DNA of 64,000 bases from Laburnicola sp. R22_1 (lineage: Eukaryota > Ascomycota > Dothideomycetes > Pleosporales > Didymosphaeriaceae): assembly GCA_014281115.1 (NCBI GenBank), contig JACONQ010000009.1, positions 1,178,001-1,242,000 of the forward strand. Direction: 5' to 3'. The translations under genes and the position numbers were made by a program. A model generated the notes under the pieces. That model worked only from the letters and a program-made list of their open reading frames with translations, made no database searches and was not told the DNA's origin. Shown here in pieces: positions 1-9,379 of the stretch. The number at the start of each line of letters is the position of its first letter. Within the stretch, counting starts at the first letter, position 1.

Positions 1-2893
1 TAGTTAGTGTAGCTAATAGTAAGCATGGTGAGTTATTATAAGGTAAGCCCTATAAGCTGCTATAAACCTTAGTAGTCTCTGTTTAACTTAGTGTTAAAAG
101 CTACTAATAGTAACTTCTTGTCTAGTGTTGGGTTATTGTTACTCTTTGCGTTAACTAGCTTTTCTCTATAATAGTAGCAGTCTAGCTAGACTAGTCTAGA
201 TCTAACATAAGCTCGTCTTTAGATAAATCTTCTATAGAGCTGTCTTGGCTGCGTATTAAAGGTAGTTAATACTTGTAGGCAAATTGCTCTAGCTTATAGC
301 CTTATAGGAGCGGATCTGCTTTATTGTGTAGTTAATAGAAGAGGTCTTCTTAGAAGGTATTGTCTCTTACACGAATAACTTTGCCTCTATAAGCTTAGCT
401 TCTTGCCTTAGGCATCTAGATTTAGTAGATGTTTAACAAGTTGTAGCCAACTAGGTATCCTACTAAAGCTTAAGGACTAAGCTTATCTATTTATAGTATC
501 TACTTACGTAGTGCGTATGCTTAGCAGCCATAGACGCGTAGGTGATTAATTAACAGTTTCTTGCTGTAGGCAATTTTAAATAGTGTTTTCCAGCCTAGTA
601 ATTGCGTGGGTGTGCGATTAAGCAGGTATATTGCTATAGGGTAGATCTTAGAGCCAAGTGCTAGAGGTAGGTTTGAGGTAATCCTTATTAAACAACTTCT
701 CTTAATAAGACTTCTGCCTAAGCGCTCTACTAAGCTATTCTGCTCTTTAGTGTGTGGAGCTCTAATCTATAGCTTAATGCCTTCTCTCTAATAGTAGTCT
801 CTAGTAGAGTTGTCTGCCAGGCCATATCCTCGCTTGTTATTAGCAATAAGAAAGGTAACAGTTGTGTTAAATTCTTATTTAATTGTTCGATCTAAACGTC
901 TAATAATAGATAGTAGCGTAGGCTTGTCTTGTCTAGGTATCGTGTAGACGAAATGGAACTTTAAGAATAGGTCAAACCCATAGAAGACATATTAATTACT
1001 ATTATAGGCTCTTGTATTAAGCTTAATTAGGTTAATAGCAATAGTTTTAAAGGCTTAGGTTGCCCCTATTTTATAGCCTATTTAACGCGAGATAATATAA
1101 TATGCTTTGCTTTGTAGGCATTCTTTGCAGTTAACTATTTAAGAAGCAGTTCTAGTAGCTAGCTATATGCCTATCACGTGACTTAATAGTTAGTCGATCG
1201 CATTATTACTTAGATGTTCTATAAGGACATAGAGCTAGGACTTGCTTAGCGATCTTAATTTAGGCGGTAGGACTAAGTACTGTGGCCAACGTTAATGGGT
1301 AGCGAATGTTTAAAGCTGAGTAGATTGGGTAGATAGAGGATTAGTTTAATAGACTACTAGCTAGTGACTACCTAGCCTAGTAAGGCTAGCGATGTCTTTA
1401 ACTTGTGACCCTAATAAGTTGGACTAATATAGAGTGTTTCTGCCTAAGTTAAAATAGACGTTTAATAATAATAGTTGGGCTAGAGAGACTAGGCTTATAA
1501 AGAAGCTTAGTATTAAGGCGACGCGCTTAAGCTTTGTCTTTCTCTATCCTTAAGGCGTTAATAGGAGTATCTTAACTTCTCTCTATGCCTAAATAGCCAT
1601 CTCTGTGCCTCCTACAAGGACAATATTGTCTGGCGATATAGGAGCCTTCTATTAAAACTTAGTAGGATTGTTGTAGATGTAGATATTAGTGGCTAGATCT
1701 AGCGTCTATAAGTAGAGGAGTGGGAAGTGTTGTAGTGTTAGCCTATTATTAAATACTAATAAGTAGACAGCGTAGGCTTTATAGGGAAGGTTGGCTGTAG
1801 GTGTATTACCTGCGTTAATTTCTATCGAATTAGGTTCTAACCTATGGCTCCCTTAAACCCTACGCTTCTTATAGCGCTAATTCTTTTCCTAAATCTTGTT
1901 TAGTATGCCTTTTGTATCCTTGGCTTTGTATTTAACTATCTTCTTAGCTTTTTTAGAATTTTTAACAAATCCTCCTCTGCGCTGTAAGGTGTCGATGTAC
2001 GGACACTGTCCCTAATAGTGTAGATCCCCACAGAGACATAGCTTTAATAGCTTTAATAGCTTGTCCTAATAAGGTCTCTTTCTGTTATTTTGTCTATATG
2101 GAGACTCCTCTTAATTTAATGTAGCTGCAAATACTTTGTCTTAGATAGTTAATTTTGTTGCGGTTGTACGATAGTAGCGCAGGTATTCTGCTAGTAGTTT
2201 AGGTAGTGTTGGCTAGATAGAGTTGCTATCTAAGGCAGTTAAGATAGTTTCCGCGTTAAATACTATAATAGCGATAGTAGCAGTGTAGCCAGGGTCAATC
2301 TGCCTAATAGCTTAAATAATGTCCTTATAAGGTTGGTAGCTATGCGTCTCTAGTAGCTTGAGTTGTTTAGCCCTATTATAGGCAGTAAGAAAGGTGCTAC
2401 ACTACTCCTCTAGATTCTCTCTATAAGTATATAGTACTTTAGTAGTGTTATAGGCTTTCTAGACCTAATATTCTTAATTAGCTGTTGTAGGGCTGTAGAG
2501 CTTCTGTAGTATCTTAAGCTAATCGTGGAGGGACTTTTGATCCTTAATTTGATAGACTAGGTCCTAAGTAATAGTGTTAGCTACGTGCGCTTTAATTTGG
2601 CCAATCTTATCTTTAGTTTGTCTGTATTCCTTAAGCTCCCTATAGTAGAGACTTATTTCCTAATTGTACTGCGCTTGAGCTTTAGTAGTAGGTTCTATCG
2701 CTAGCGATCCGTCTTTGTTAATAGTTTAAAGCTAGGCAGGTTGCTAAGGCTTGCTAAGCGTTAATAGGGGTGATAGATCTGGATTAATATATCCCTATAC
2801 GTCTCTAGCCTCTGCGAGCCTTTTGATAGTATAGATTCATAGTTCCCAGTTGTGTGGACTGTGAAGGATGATCGAAGAGCTGGCCTTTAATAT
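1..2893 (-). pseudogene. gag-pol polyprotein relic, N-terminal part (Copia, 169-bp LTR family)
   Basis: The frame begins opposite 2893, where the start codon has become ATA (ATG in the sister copy at 55488), so initiation is lost as well as the frame. In order it carries a gag region with a C-x-C-x3-H-x4-C knuckle (around 1990-2035 on the minus strand; the Trp inside is a TAG stop), the protease, and an integrase whose last catalytic Glu still reads as E (minus strand near 695-745, within Q-N-S-L-V-E-R). Stops are TAA/TAG at Gln and Trp positions, as expected of RIP. The product would have been a Ty1/Copia Gag-PR-IN-RT-RH polyprotein; nothing functional can be made. Confidence 0.88.
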
Positions 2894-2979
2894 AGTAAGA
2901 TAGAGTAGGCTCGATTAACAGATAGGTAGGTAGGGAGTTAATGTATATATATAAGTGCGGATTAGGCTGGGCTTATAAC

Positions 2980-3148
2980 TGTAAGCAGTTGGGCAGTATA
3001 TGTAGAAAGTGTATATTATAGAAGTATCTGTGTTTAGATGTGTATATGCCTGTGTATTGTACATGGAGTGATCAGAGGCTCGTATATAGTAGGAGAGCTG
3101 ACTCATGAGACTAATGTCGTCATGTGACATAGCTCTAGGCTGCTTACA
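2980..3148 (-). repeat. 5' LTR, 169 bp (Copia)
   Basis: Begins TG and ends CA, and is exactly the length of the two LTRs at 55233-55401 and 60704-60872. The primer-binding site lies just inside it (2965-2979 on the minus strand). The open frame 2915-3130 that overlaps it has no support as a gene. Confidence 0.9.
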
Positions 3149-3220
3149 GTACTAGGGGTTGAAGCGGATCGATCGGGGGTGAACGATGCGTGCTAGGGGG
3201 AGGTAGCAGTGTCTGCTCTT

Positions 3221-3268
3221 CAAAGTCACATATCGAGCCTCAAAGTCAGAGTCCGCGCTCCAAAGTCA
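3221..3268 (+). promoter_or_regulatory. Three CAAAGTCA motifs at exact 20-bp spacing
   Basis: CAAAGTCA occurs at 3221, 3241 and 3261, exactly 20 bp (about two helical turns) apart, with unrelated bases between. It sits 270 bp upstream of a TATA box in the un-mutated island. This arrangement suits a cooperatively bound upstream activating site, but that is inference; the binding factor is unknown. Confidence 0.45.
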
Positions 3269-3534
3269 CAACCTCAATAGTCCGGTGAGTTGTTTCATTC
3301 CCACCTTTTTTTTTCTTCACTCAACTGACGCTGACAGGTCTCTCATCACCTTCTTACTTCACCAGCAATTGCAAGACGCTGCAGCCGCCGCGATAAGCTA
3401 TCCCCTAAAAGGTGAAGGTGAGAGGGCCAGGATTGCTAAGCAGCTACGCAGGCAGCTACTCGGGGAGTGCTTGCGGTTTCTCTCACTCCTAATCTCTTAC
3501 TCTAAGAGACTTATGCTTGAGCTGTCCCTCCTGC

Positions 3535-3541
3535 TATATAA
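3535..3541 (+). promoter_or_regulatory. TATA box
   Basis: TATATAA followed by GC-rich and then C/T-rich sequence, typical of fungal core promoters. It lies about 140 bp before the ATG at 3681, and is the main reason for preferring that start over the ATG-less upstream extension of the frame to 3285. Confidence 0.5.
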
Positions 3542-3680
3542 GGCAGCCCCGCCTCCTCTACTTTTTCTCCTCCGCATCACCTCGTCCTCGACCCTCCACA
3601 CTCTGGATTGCACTGTTTTCACAAACCCCACACCGCATCGACCCTCTGGAGCTATACAACCAAACTCAAGCATCTTTCCG

Positions 3681-4291
3681 ATGCTACCCGCCAATGTAAG
3701 TCCGTACCCGTACACCCAACACGCTACTCAGGTTCTGAAAGACCTGGACGACATCCCGAAGTACCGCCGCGATTCCAAGACACAGAACGCTGTCAGCAAA
3801 GTCCTCTGGGTTCATAGGTTCAACACAGGCCCACACCAAATTGCCATCGCTGTCAGTGCCCAAGACAAGGACAGGTATTCTGTCGCGGCAAACAACCAGC
3901 GCAACATCATTCATTCCATCAAGAACAAGACCTTCAGCCCAAATGGAGACTTGTACGCATTCATAAAAGCGGCCATCACGCAGGAAAACTTCACAGCACT
4001 CAATTCAACCGCCTGCGGTTGGTTAGACTACAAGGGATTACGCCGCCTGGTGAGGGACCAGAGGAGACAGCCGAGCGCATTCGCATACACAACCGTCTCG
4101 TTCAAAGATACAATAGCGGCTGCAGCGCACTACAACATGAGCTGAACAAACTGCTCAATAAGGTCAACGCGGAGGTCAATCGAGCACAATCGGCGACACA
4201 GGCGCAGCCCAACAATAGCGAGTTCGCTAAGAAATACAGAACCACAGTGAAGTTGGTAGAGCACACTAAGGAAACAACCAGAGATCTTTAA
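3681..4291 (+). pseudogene. Unidentified host-like gene with a probable single-base frameshift
   Basis: I do not recognise this protein. From the ATG at 3681 the frame runs to a stop at 4143-4145, but from about 4030 a second frame (open to 4291) looks like the true continuation: it is rich in Lys, Glu, Asn and Leu and ends in a helical region (around 4100-4290), while the tail of the first frame is low-complexity. Moving from one to the other near 4033-4040 gives about 203 residues; a one-base deletion, or a sequencing error, would explain it. No signal peptide or membrane segment is visible. Codon use is balanced and RIP stops are absent, unlike everything around it. A GTAAGT at 3695 could be a donor site, but no convincing acceptor follows. 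It could be an orphan, an effector-type gene or a recent arrival. Confidence 0.5.
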
Positions 4292-5259
4292 TGTAGATCT
4301 GTTACATCAGGAAAGTTTTTTCCAGAGAGGCTGCTCAACCGTGCGCATTTTTGCACAGGCAATTTGCTAGCACAAAAATGCTTAGAGATGCGCAGACATG
4401 CGCAGACTTGCGCAAATGTGCACAAATAGTCTAACTAAGTAATTTTTTTAAAGCTTTATAACTTTTTTACTAGTGAAGCTATAATTTTAATTTTTTAATA
4501 GATTTATAGAGAAGATACTAGTCTTTAACTATTGACTTTAAAAATACCATTTTATTACGTAATTAGTTAGTAATTAATAAAAAACTCTTTATTTTGCTAG
4601 TTATTATATATATTACGTAATATTATTATATAAATATATAGTACTAATAATATAGTATACAATTTTTTAAAAAAGTTTTAATAAAAATAAAGTAGTTAAA
4701 AAGTTATTAAAGTTTATACTTTTTAAAATAGTGTTCTTTGCTAAGCCACTAATTTTCGCCTAATCTAATTCTTTTAAATAATTATAAAACTATATTTTTC
4801 TATTTTTAAATCTACAAAACCTAGAATTTAGGGTTAGGTAGAAGTTCTATATAATATGCTAGTAATTAGTACTATTATATTAACTAGTAATTACTATCTA
4901 GTAAGAGACTTTAACTTTATACTTAAAGAAATCTTTTTTTAAAAGCTTACTAAGCAGCTTACTAAGCTTTTTTTAAATTCTAGCTAATTAAAAAGCTTTA
5001 TTTGCTAATTAATTAGTATTATTTTAATAGCATAGGTGCTATAGGTATCCTAGTTACCCTAGGTGCACTAGCGGCATAAGTGCGCATCCTTACGTAACTT
5101 TACGCATGCGCACGCTAAAAAAAAGTAGTATTATAAGTGCGCTTAGAGCGCTTTTAGTGCGTAGGCGTGCGTAGAGCTACCTAGATACTATAGGTACGCA
5201 CGCGCGCTTAAAATTTTTTCTAATATAAGTACTTTATTAAGTTTTATATAGTATATAGT
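4292..5259. other. AT-rich spacer with two GC-containing palindromic patches
   Basis: No gene seen. A hairpin with 9-bp arms (4345-4353 and 4373-4381) is followed by three to four near-repeats of an ATGCGCAGAC-like motif up to about 4425. A second patch at 5030-5205 is rich in GTGCGC, TGCGCA and AGAGCGCTT palindromes. Between them the DNA is almost pure A/T. Confidence 0.5.
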
Positions 5260-5577
5260 TGTCAGATACGTAAGTATCTTTAATAAGATGAGATGAAAGT
5301 AATGGATTTAATAATGAATTAATTGTCGAGTAATCTCTATTAGAGAAGCTTAGCTATCGTACGCAATATCTATCTAGCGCTAAGACGCACTAGTAATAGT
5401 GTAGAGTAGTGTAATAGTAGTACGCTAGTCTCCTTTGTGTATTTCACAGTAATCTCATAGTAAAATCACTGTAAGTTATACTAACTATCGTTATAAGGAG
5501 ACCATGTAATCGAACGCACGTGACTACTAGATTTTATAGTGAAATTATAGTGATTTTTAGTAACCTAATATCTAACA
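5260..5577 (-). repeat. Solo LTR, 318 bp, related to the 292-bp LTR Copia family
   Basis: Starts TGTCAGATA and ends CTAACA, flanked by a perfect 5-bp duplication ATAGT (5255-5259 and 5578-5582). It shares the LTR core (a stretch reading as CCTTTGTGTATTTCACAG) and the overall order with the LTR at 48419-48710 but is more diverged. A solo LTR arises by recombination between the two LTRs of a full element. Confidence 0.88.
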
Positions 5578-5901
5578 ATAGTTTAAAATTTTCTTCTAGG
5601 TAAGAGTTATAAACTACCTTTACTTATTTAGTTTTTAAGTAGCCCTATTATATTTAATTACTATATTTTTTTATTATATTATTAGCAAATATATAATATA
5701 ATATTATATAATATTATTAATAAGCGCTAAGCTCTATAACTAAAGTATATTAAAGTTTTACTAATATTTCTCTTTCTAGCTTTTAAAATAATAATTTATA
5801 ATAATAATACTTTAACTTACTTACTTATCTACTATACTACTAAATAATTAAAATCTTAGACTTTTACTTTACTATTATAATATATATAAGTATTATATAT
5901 A
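5578..5901. other. AT-rich spacer
   Basis: A/T-rich sequence between the solo LTR and the pogo element; nothing recognisable. It ends in the TA (5900-5901) used as the transposon target. Confidence 0.6.
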
Positions 5902-5991
5902 ACGTACTTTACACTCGAGTTAGACACTCTATTAAGTTAGACACTTTGCTAAGACCCTACCAAAACGTACTATTAGCAATAGTATAACGCG

Positions 5992-8329
5992 ATGCCTTAA
6001 CTACATAATAAACTACTAGCGTTAAAAGAAGCGCGTATACCGCTTGCGATCCAGGCTATTAAATAAGACGCGACACTCTCTTAGCGACGCGCTATAGCTA
6101 TCTACAACGTCTCTTAAAGTATACTTAGCAACTAATGCGCTAGAAAGACATTTAGACGCGACTGCGCACTTAACAAAATAAGACTTACTATAAGAAAGGA
6201 GCAGGCGATTATGGAGTATATACTTGACCTAGACGCGTGAGGATTTCTGCCTTGGCTCGATGCTATAAAAGATATGGCTAATTCTTTACTAGCTGCACGC
6301 TACTATAAGCCAGTTGGCCAGAGGTGGCCTTATGACTTTGTTAAGCGCTAGCCAGAGCTTAAAGTCAAGTTTAATCGAAAGTACGACTACAAGAGAGCTC
6401 TCTAGAAGGATCCTAAGGTAATATAAGACTGGTTTCGGCTTGTAGAGAATATAAAGGCCAAATATGGTATTCTAGACAAGGACACCTACAATTTTAATAA
6501 GGCAGGCTTTATAATAGGCATAATATTAACTAGAGTAGTAGTTATAGGCTCTAAGCGTTAAGGACAGCCAAAGCAGGTATAGTAGGGCAATAGGAAGTGG
6601 ACAATAGTTATCCAAGGCATTAATGCGACAGAGTGGTGGATCCCACCCTTTATTATCTTTAGGGACAAGCACCACCTCTCCGCCTAGTATAAGGAGAAGG
6701 ATCTACCTTATAATTAGGTTATTGCAGTCTCTAAGAACGGCTAGATAATAAATAAGCTTAGTTTATAGTGGCTAAAGCACTTTAATAAGTATATAAAGAG
6801 GCGTGTTATTAGCATAACACATTTGCTTATTCTTAACAGCTATAAGAGTCACAACTTGTTCGAATTCGAATAGTATTGCAAGAAGAGCAATATTGTTACT
6901 CTCTATATGTCCTCGCATTCGTCGCACCTCTTGCAGCCACTTAATATGGGCTGTTTCGCGCCTTTAAAAAACGCGTATGGGCGCCAAGCTAAGGATTTAA
7001 TGCGCAACTACATCACGCACATTACTAAAATTAAGTTCCTGCCTTGCTTTATTGCTGCTTTTAAGGCTTTGTTTACTAAAAGTAGTATTAAAGGAGGCTT
7101 TTAAGGTGCTAGCCTAGTGCCCCACGACCTAGAAGCTGTGATATCGCAGCTTAACGTCCGCCTGCGTACGCCTCCACTTTGTACTATTCGCGATAGTATA
7201 TAGGAGTTACAAACTCGGCGAAATAGTATAGAACTTAGGTCGCAATTAACGCTAGTTAAGCAGAGGATTTAAAGGCATGTGGATAGTTCCCTAACTTATA
7301 TAGTTAAGGCGATGGAAAAGCTCGTTAAAGGCGGTAAGATAATAACGTGTCCGTGCGCGTGATGCGCCGCTTTTTACTAGGAAAATTAAAAAATACAAGA
7401 AAGTTTAAAGCAGCATAATTCTTTAACTACCTTTCCTTTTTAAAATCTTCCTTTATTAAAGTTATTAAGAAAGACGATCTCTATAACTTTAGAATTTTAG
7501 TTTTCTAATAATAATTAGTTTTAAGAAAAAAATATAAAAGTGCTAAAATTTAAGTTCCTAAAATTTAAAAATAATACTTTTATAGGTGTAAAGTATACTA
7601 TTTAGAATACATTTTATATTAGAACTTTTTCTTATAAAGAGCTACTTAAGAAGATAGATTATCTTTCCTAATTTATTTTTCTTAAAAAATAAAAAGATAA
7701 TCTAACTTTTTAGTTAAGAGTTTTATTAAAAAGAACCTAATATAAAATGTGTTCTAAATAGTATACCTTACACCTAAAAAGTATTATTTTTAAATTTTAG
7801 GGACTTAAATTTTAGCACTTTATACTTTTTCTTAAAACTAATTATTATTAGAAAACTAAAATTCTAAAGTTATAGAGATCGTCTTTCTTAATAACTTTAA
7901 TAAAGGAAGATTTTAAAAGGAAAGGTAGTTAAAGAATTATACTACTTTAAACTTCCTTGTTTTTCTTAATTTTCCTAGTAAAAAGCGGCGCATCACGCGA
8001 ATCCGCGCATCACGCGCACGGACACGTTAGGACATTCTTTAGTATTAATAACCAAACGCAACGCCAAACTTTAAGCTGCTAATAATGCCGCCACACAATG
8101 TAAATTATATAAAAGAAAGCGATTACAGTAAGAAGGAGTCTTTATAGTTAAAGAGGGCTAGTAACTAGCTACTCTAAAGGACTTTAGGGTGCGTAGTAAT
8201 GGCAAGAAGACAAAGAAGAGAGTGCGTACTAATAGAGGCAAATCTGCTCAACAGCGCTATGGACGCTGCGACAAGCCTAGGCATAATAAAAAAACCTATA
8301 GATAGCTTATAGAAGTAGATTCTAAATAG
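5992..8329 (+). pseudogene. pogo-type transposase relic, copy A
   Basis: From the ATG at 5992 to a stop at 8327-8329 is 2,338 bp; less the 685-bp insertion this is 1,653 bp, exactly the 551 codons of the copy at 46634-48286. It reads in one frame with many TAA/TAG stops at Gln/Trp positions. Visible are an N-terminal helix-turn-helix region, the DDE_1 catalytic region (strand with N-S-Y-K-S-H at about 6835-6855, and L-Q-P-L-N near 6935) and a C-terminal C-x2-C-like G-H-N knuckle near 8260-8290. The second and third catalytic Asp codons read as Asn, a change RIP would make. Non-functional. Confidence 0.88.
7345..8027. mobile_element. 683-bp foldback (palindromic) transposon
   Basis: Almost the whole element is one inverted repeat: two arms of about 330 bp fold on each other around position 7686. 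The ends read ACGTGTCCGTGCGCG with TA on both sides (7343-7344; 8028-8029), and the interrupted transposase frame is restored when it is removed. The right arm has an extra 18 bp made by duplicating a CGCGCATCACGCG motif (7990-8016). It encodes nothing, so it must have been moved by another element's transposase. Confidence 0.9.
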
Positions 8330-8457
8330 TTTAGCCTATTTAGACTATTAAAAATAGTTTATGTTAACTCTATACTATTGTGAATAGTATAGAACTTAGT
8401 GGGGTCTTGGCAAAGTGTTCGACTTAATAGAGTATTCGACTCGAGTGTAAAGTACGT

Positions 8458-9100
8458 TATATATTTTCTACTTCTAATACTAAATAGTACTTTACTATTT
8501 TTACTAACTATATATAGCATTAAATTAACTATCTAGAGGTAGCACAATAAAGGCTTTTATCTTAAATAATATACTAAAAAAGTAGAGTCCCCTACTTAGT
8601 AATTAAAAAAAGCATAAAAAAGTAGTTATAAAAATACGCATTTAAACTACTAAGTAAGCTTAGTAGTCTTAGCGCAGGGCTACTTTTACAAACAATTTTT
8701 TTATAAAAAAGCTACTTAGAACTTTAGGGGAGAGATAAAATAGCTTTAGCGCTGCCATACTATAGTTATCTATTCTTTCTCTACTATTCTAAGTTATAAA
8801 CTACTATCTAGATTATTGTAAACAATATAAGTTAATATATTAATAAGTATATACTACTCTATAAGTAGAATAAAGGTAATATATACTAAATACACTATTA
8901 CTCTATTACTATATTAAGGTTGTCCTTAATAAATCTCCTATTATTATCTCTCTACATCCTACTATCTACCTAAGTATTAATAGCAGTCTTACTAACACTA
9001 AAGTACTCGCTAATACTAAAAAGTACACGCTAGAGTTCTGTATAACTATTACCTAGATAATAACTACACTAGAGTTCTATTCTATCTATAAGATACTTAT
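8458..9100. other. AT-rich spacer holding a short dispersed repeat
   Basis: At 8531-8615 (minus strand) is a copy of a roughly 90-bp repeat also found at 15640-15731 and 44682-44772. The part nearest 9100 belongs to the possible helix-turn-helix relic listed separately. The rest is featureless A/T-rich DNA. Confidence 0.55.
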
Positions 9101-9338
9101 TGTTAGATAGACGGTCACTGTGCATTCTAGTGATAATTTCTCTGTGAAATACACTAAGGAGGCTGGCGCACTACTGTTTTGCATTGCCCCTATACTATCC
9201 TAGATAGTATAAGGGCCTTAGCATAGATAGAAACTTCTCGCGATAGCTAGGCTTCTCCATTACAATAAAAAATCATCATAGTTATTAATTCTCATTAATA
9301 TATTATCTTAAAGTGACAGAACACTATTAAATCTGACA
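9101..9338 (+). repeat. 5' LTR, copy D
   Basis: Contains the core shared by several LTR families (9150-9185) and a short perfect hairpin, arms 9192-9199 and 9203-9210 with a 3-base loop, that recurs in every LTR of this family and may act as a termination or regulatory structure. Confidence 0.93.
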
Positions 9339-9352
9339 ATTAAGAGTCTCAC
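9339..9352 (+). promoter_or_regulatory. Primer-binding site, tRNA-Lys(CUU) anticodon arm
   Basis: ATTAAGAGTCTCAC starts immediately after the LTR. Its complement (GTGAGACTCTTAAT) matches the anticodon stem-loop of a tRNA-Lys with anticodon CUU, as I recall the yeast sequence, ending at residue 39. This is the half-tRNA priming used by Drosophila copia (there with initiator tRNA-Met). The same site occurs in the elements at 16076, 17860, 29469 and 48419. Confidence 0.6.
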
Positions 9353-9379
9353 TACCTTAATCGACCCTAAGAAAAGACA

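Larger units (their letters stand above)
1..3148 (-). mobile_element. Copia retrotransposon (169-bp LTR family), 5' half, cut by window edge
   Basis: Reverse complement of this stretch is collinear with the first 3 kb of the complete element at 55233-60872: LTR, primer-binding site, gag with its zinc knuckle, protease and integrase all match in order. The element runs leftwards out of the window, so RT, RNase H and the second LTR are not visible. The outer part of its LTR (3080-3148) is much less RIP-mutated than the body, and lies next to the only balanced-composition DNA here. The five bases after the LTR (3149-3153, GTACT) should be the target duplication; its partner is outside the window. 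Confidence 0.93.
5902..8457 (+). mobile_element. pogo/Fot1-type DNA transposon, copy A, split by a foldback element
   Basis: Terminal inverted repeats of about 58 bp start ACGTACTTTACACTCGAG at both ends and are flanked by TA (5900-5901; 8458-8459). Each terminus holds a tandem pair of AGTTAGACACT-like motifs 17 bp apart, probably transposase binding sites. Removing the 685 bp of insertion plus duplicated TA (7345-8029) leaves 1,871 bp, matching the copy at 46505-48377. Confidence 0.93.

Noticed and set aside
3285..3680. Upstream extension of the unknown gene to an earlier start
   Set aside because: The TATA box at 3535 falls inside it, and the composition changes at about 3680; the extension is low-complexity Leu, Ser and Ala.
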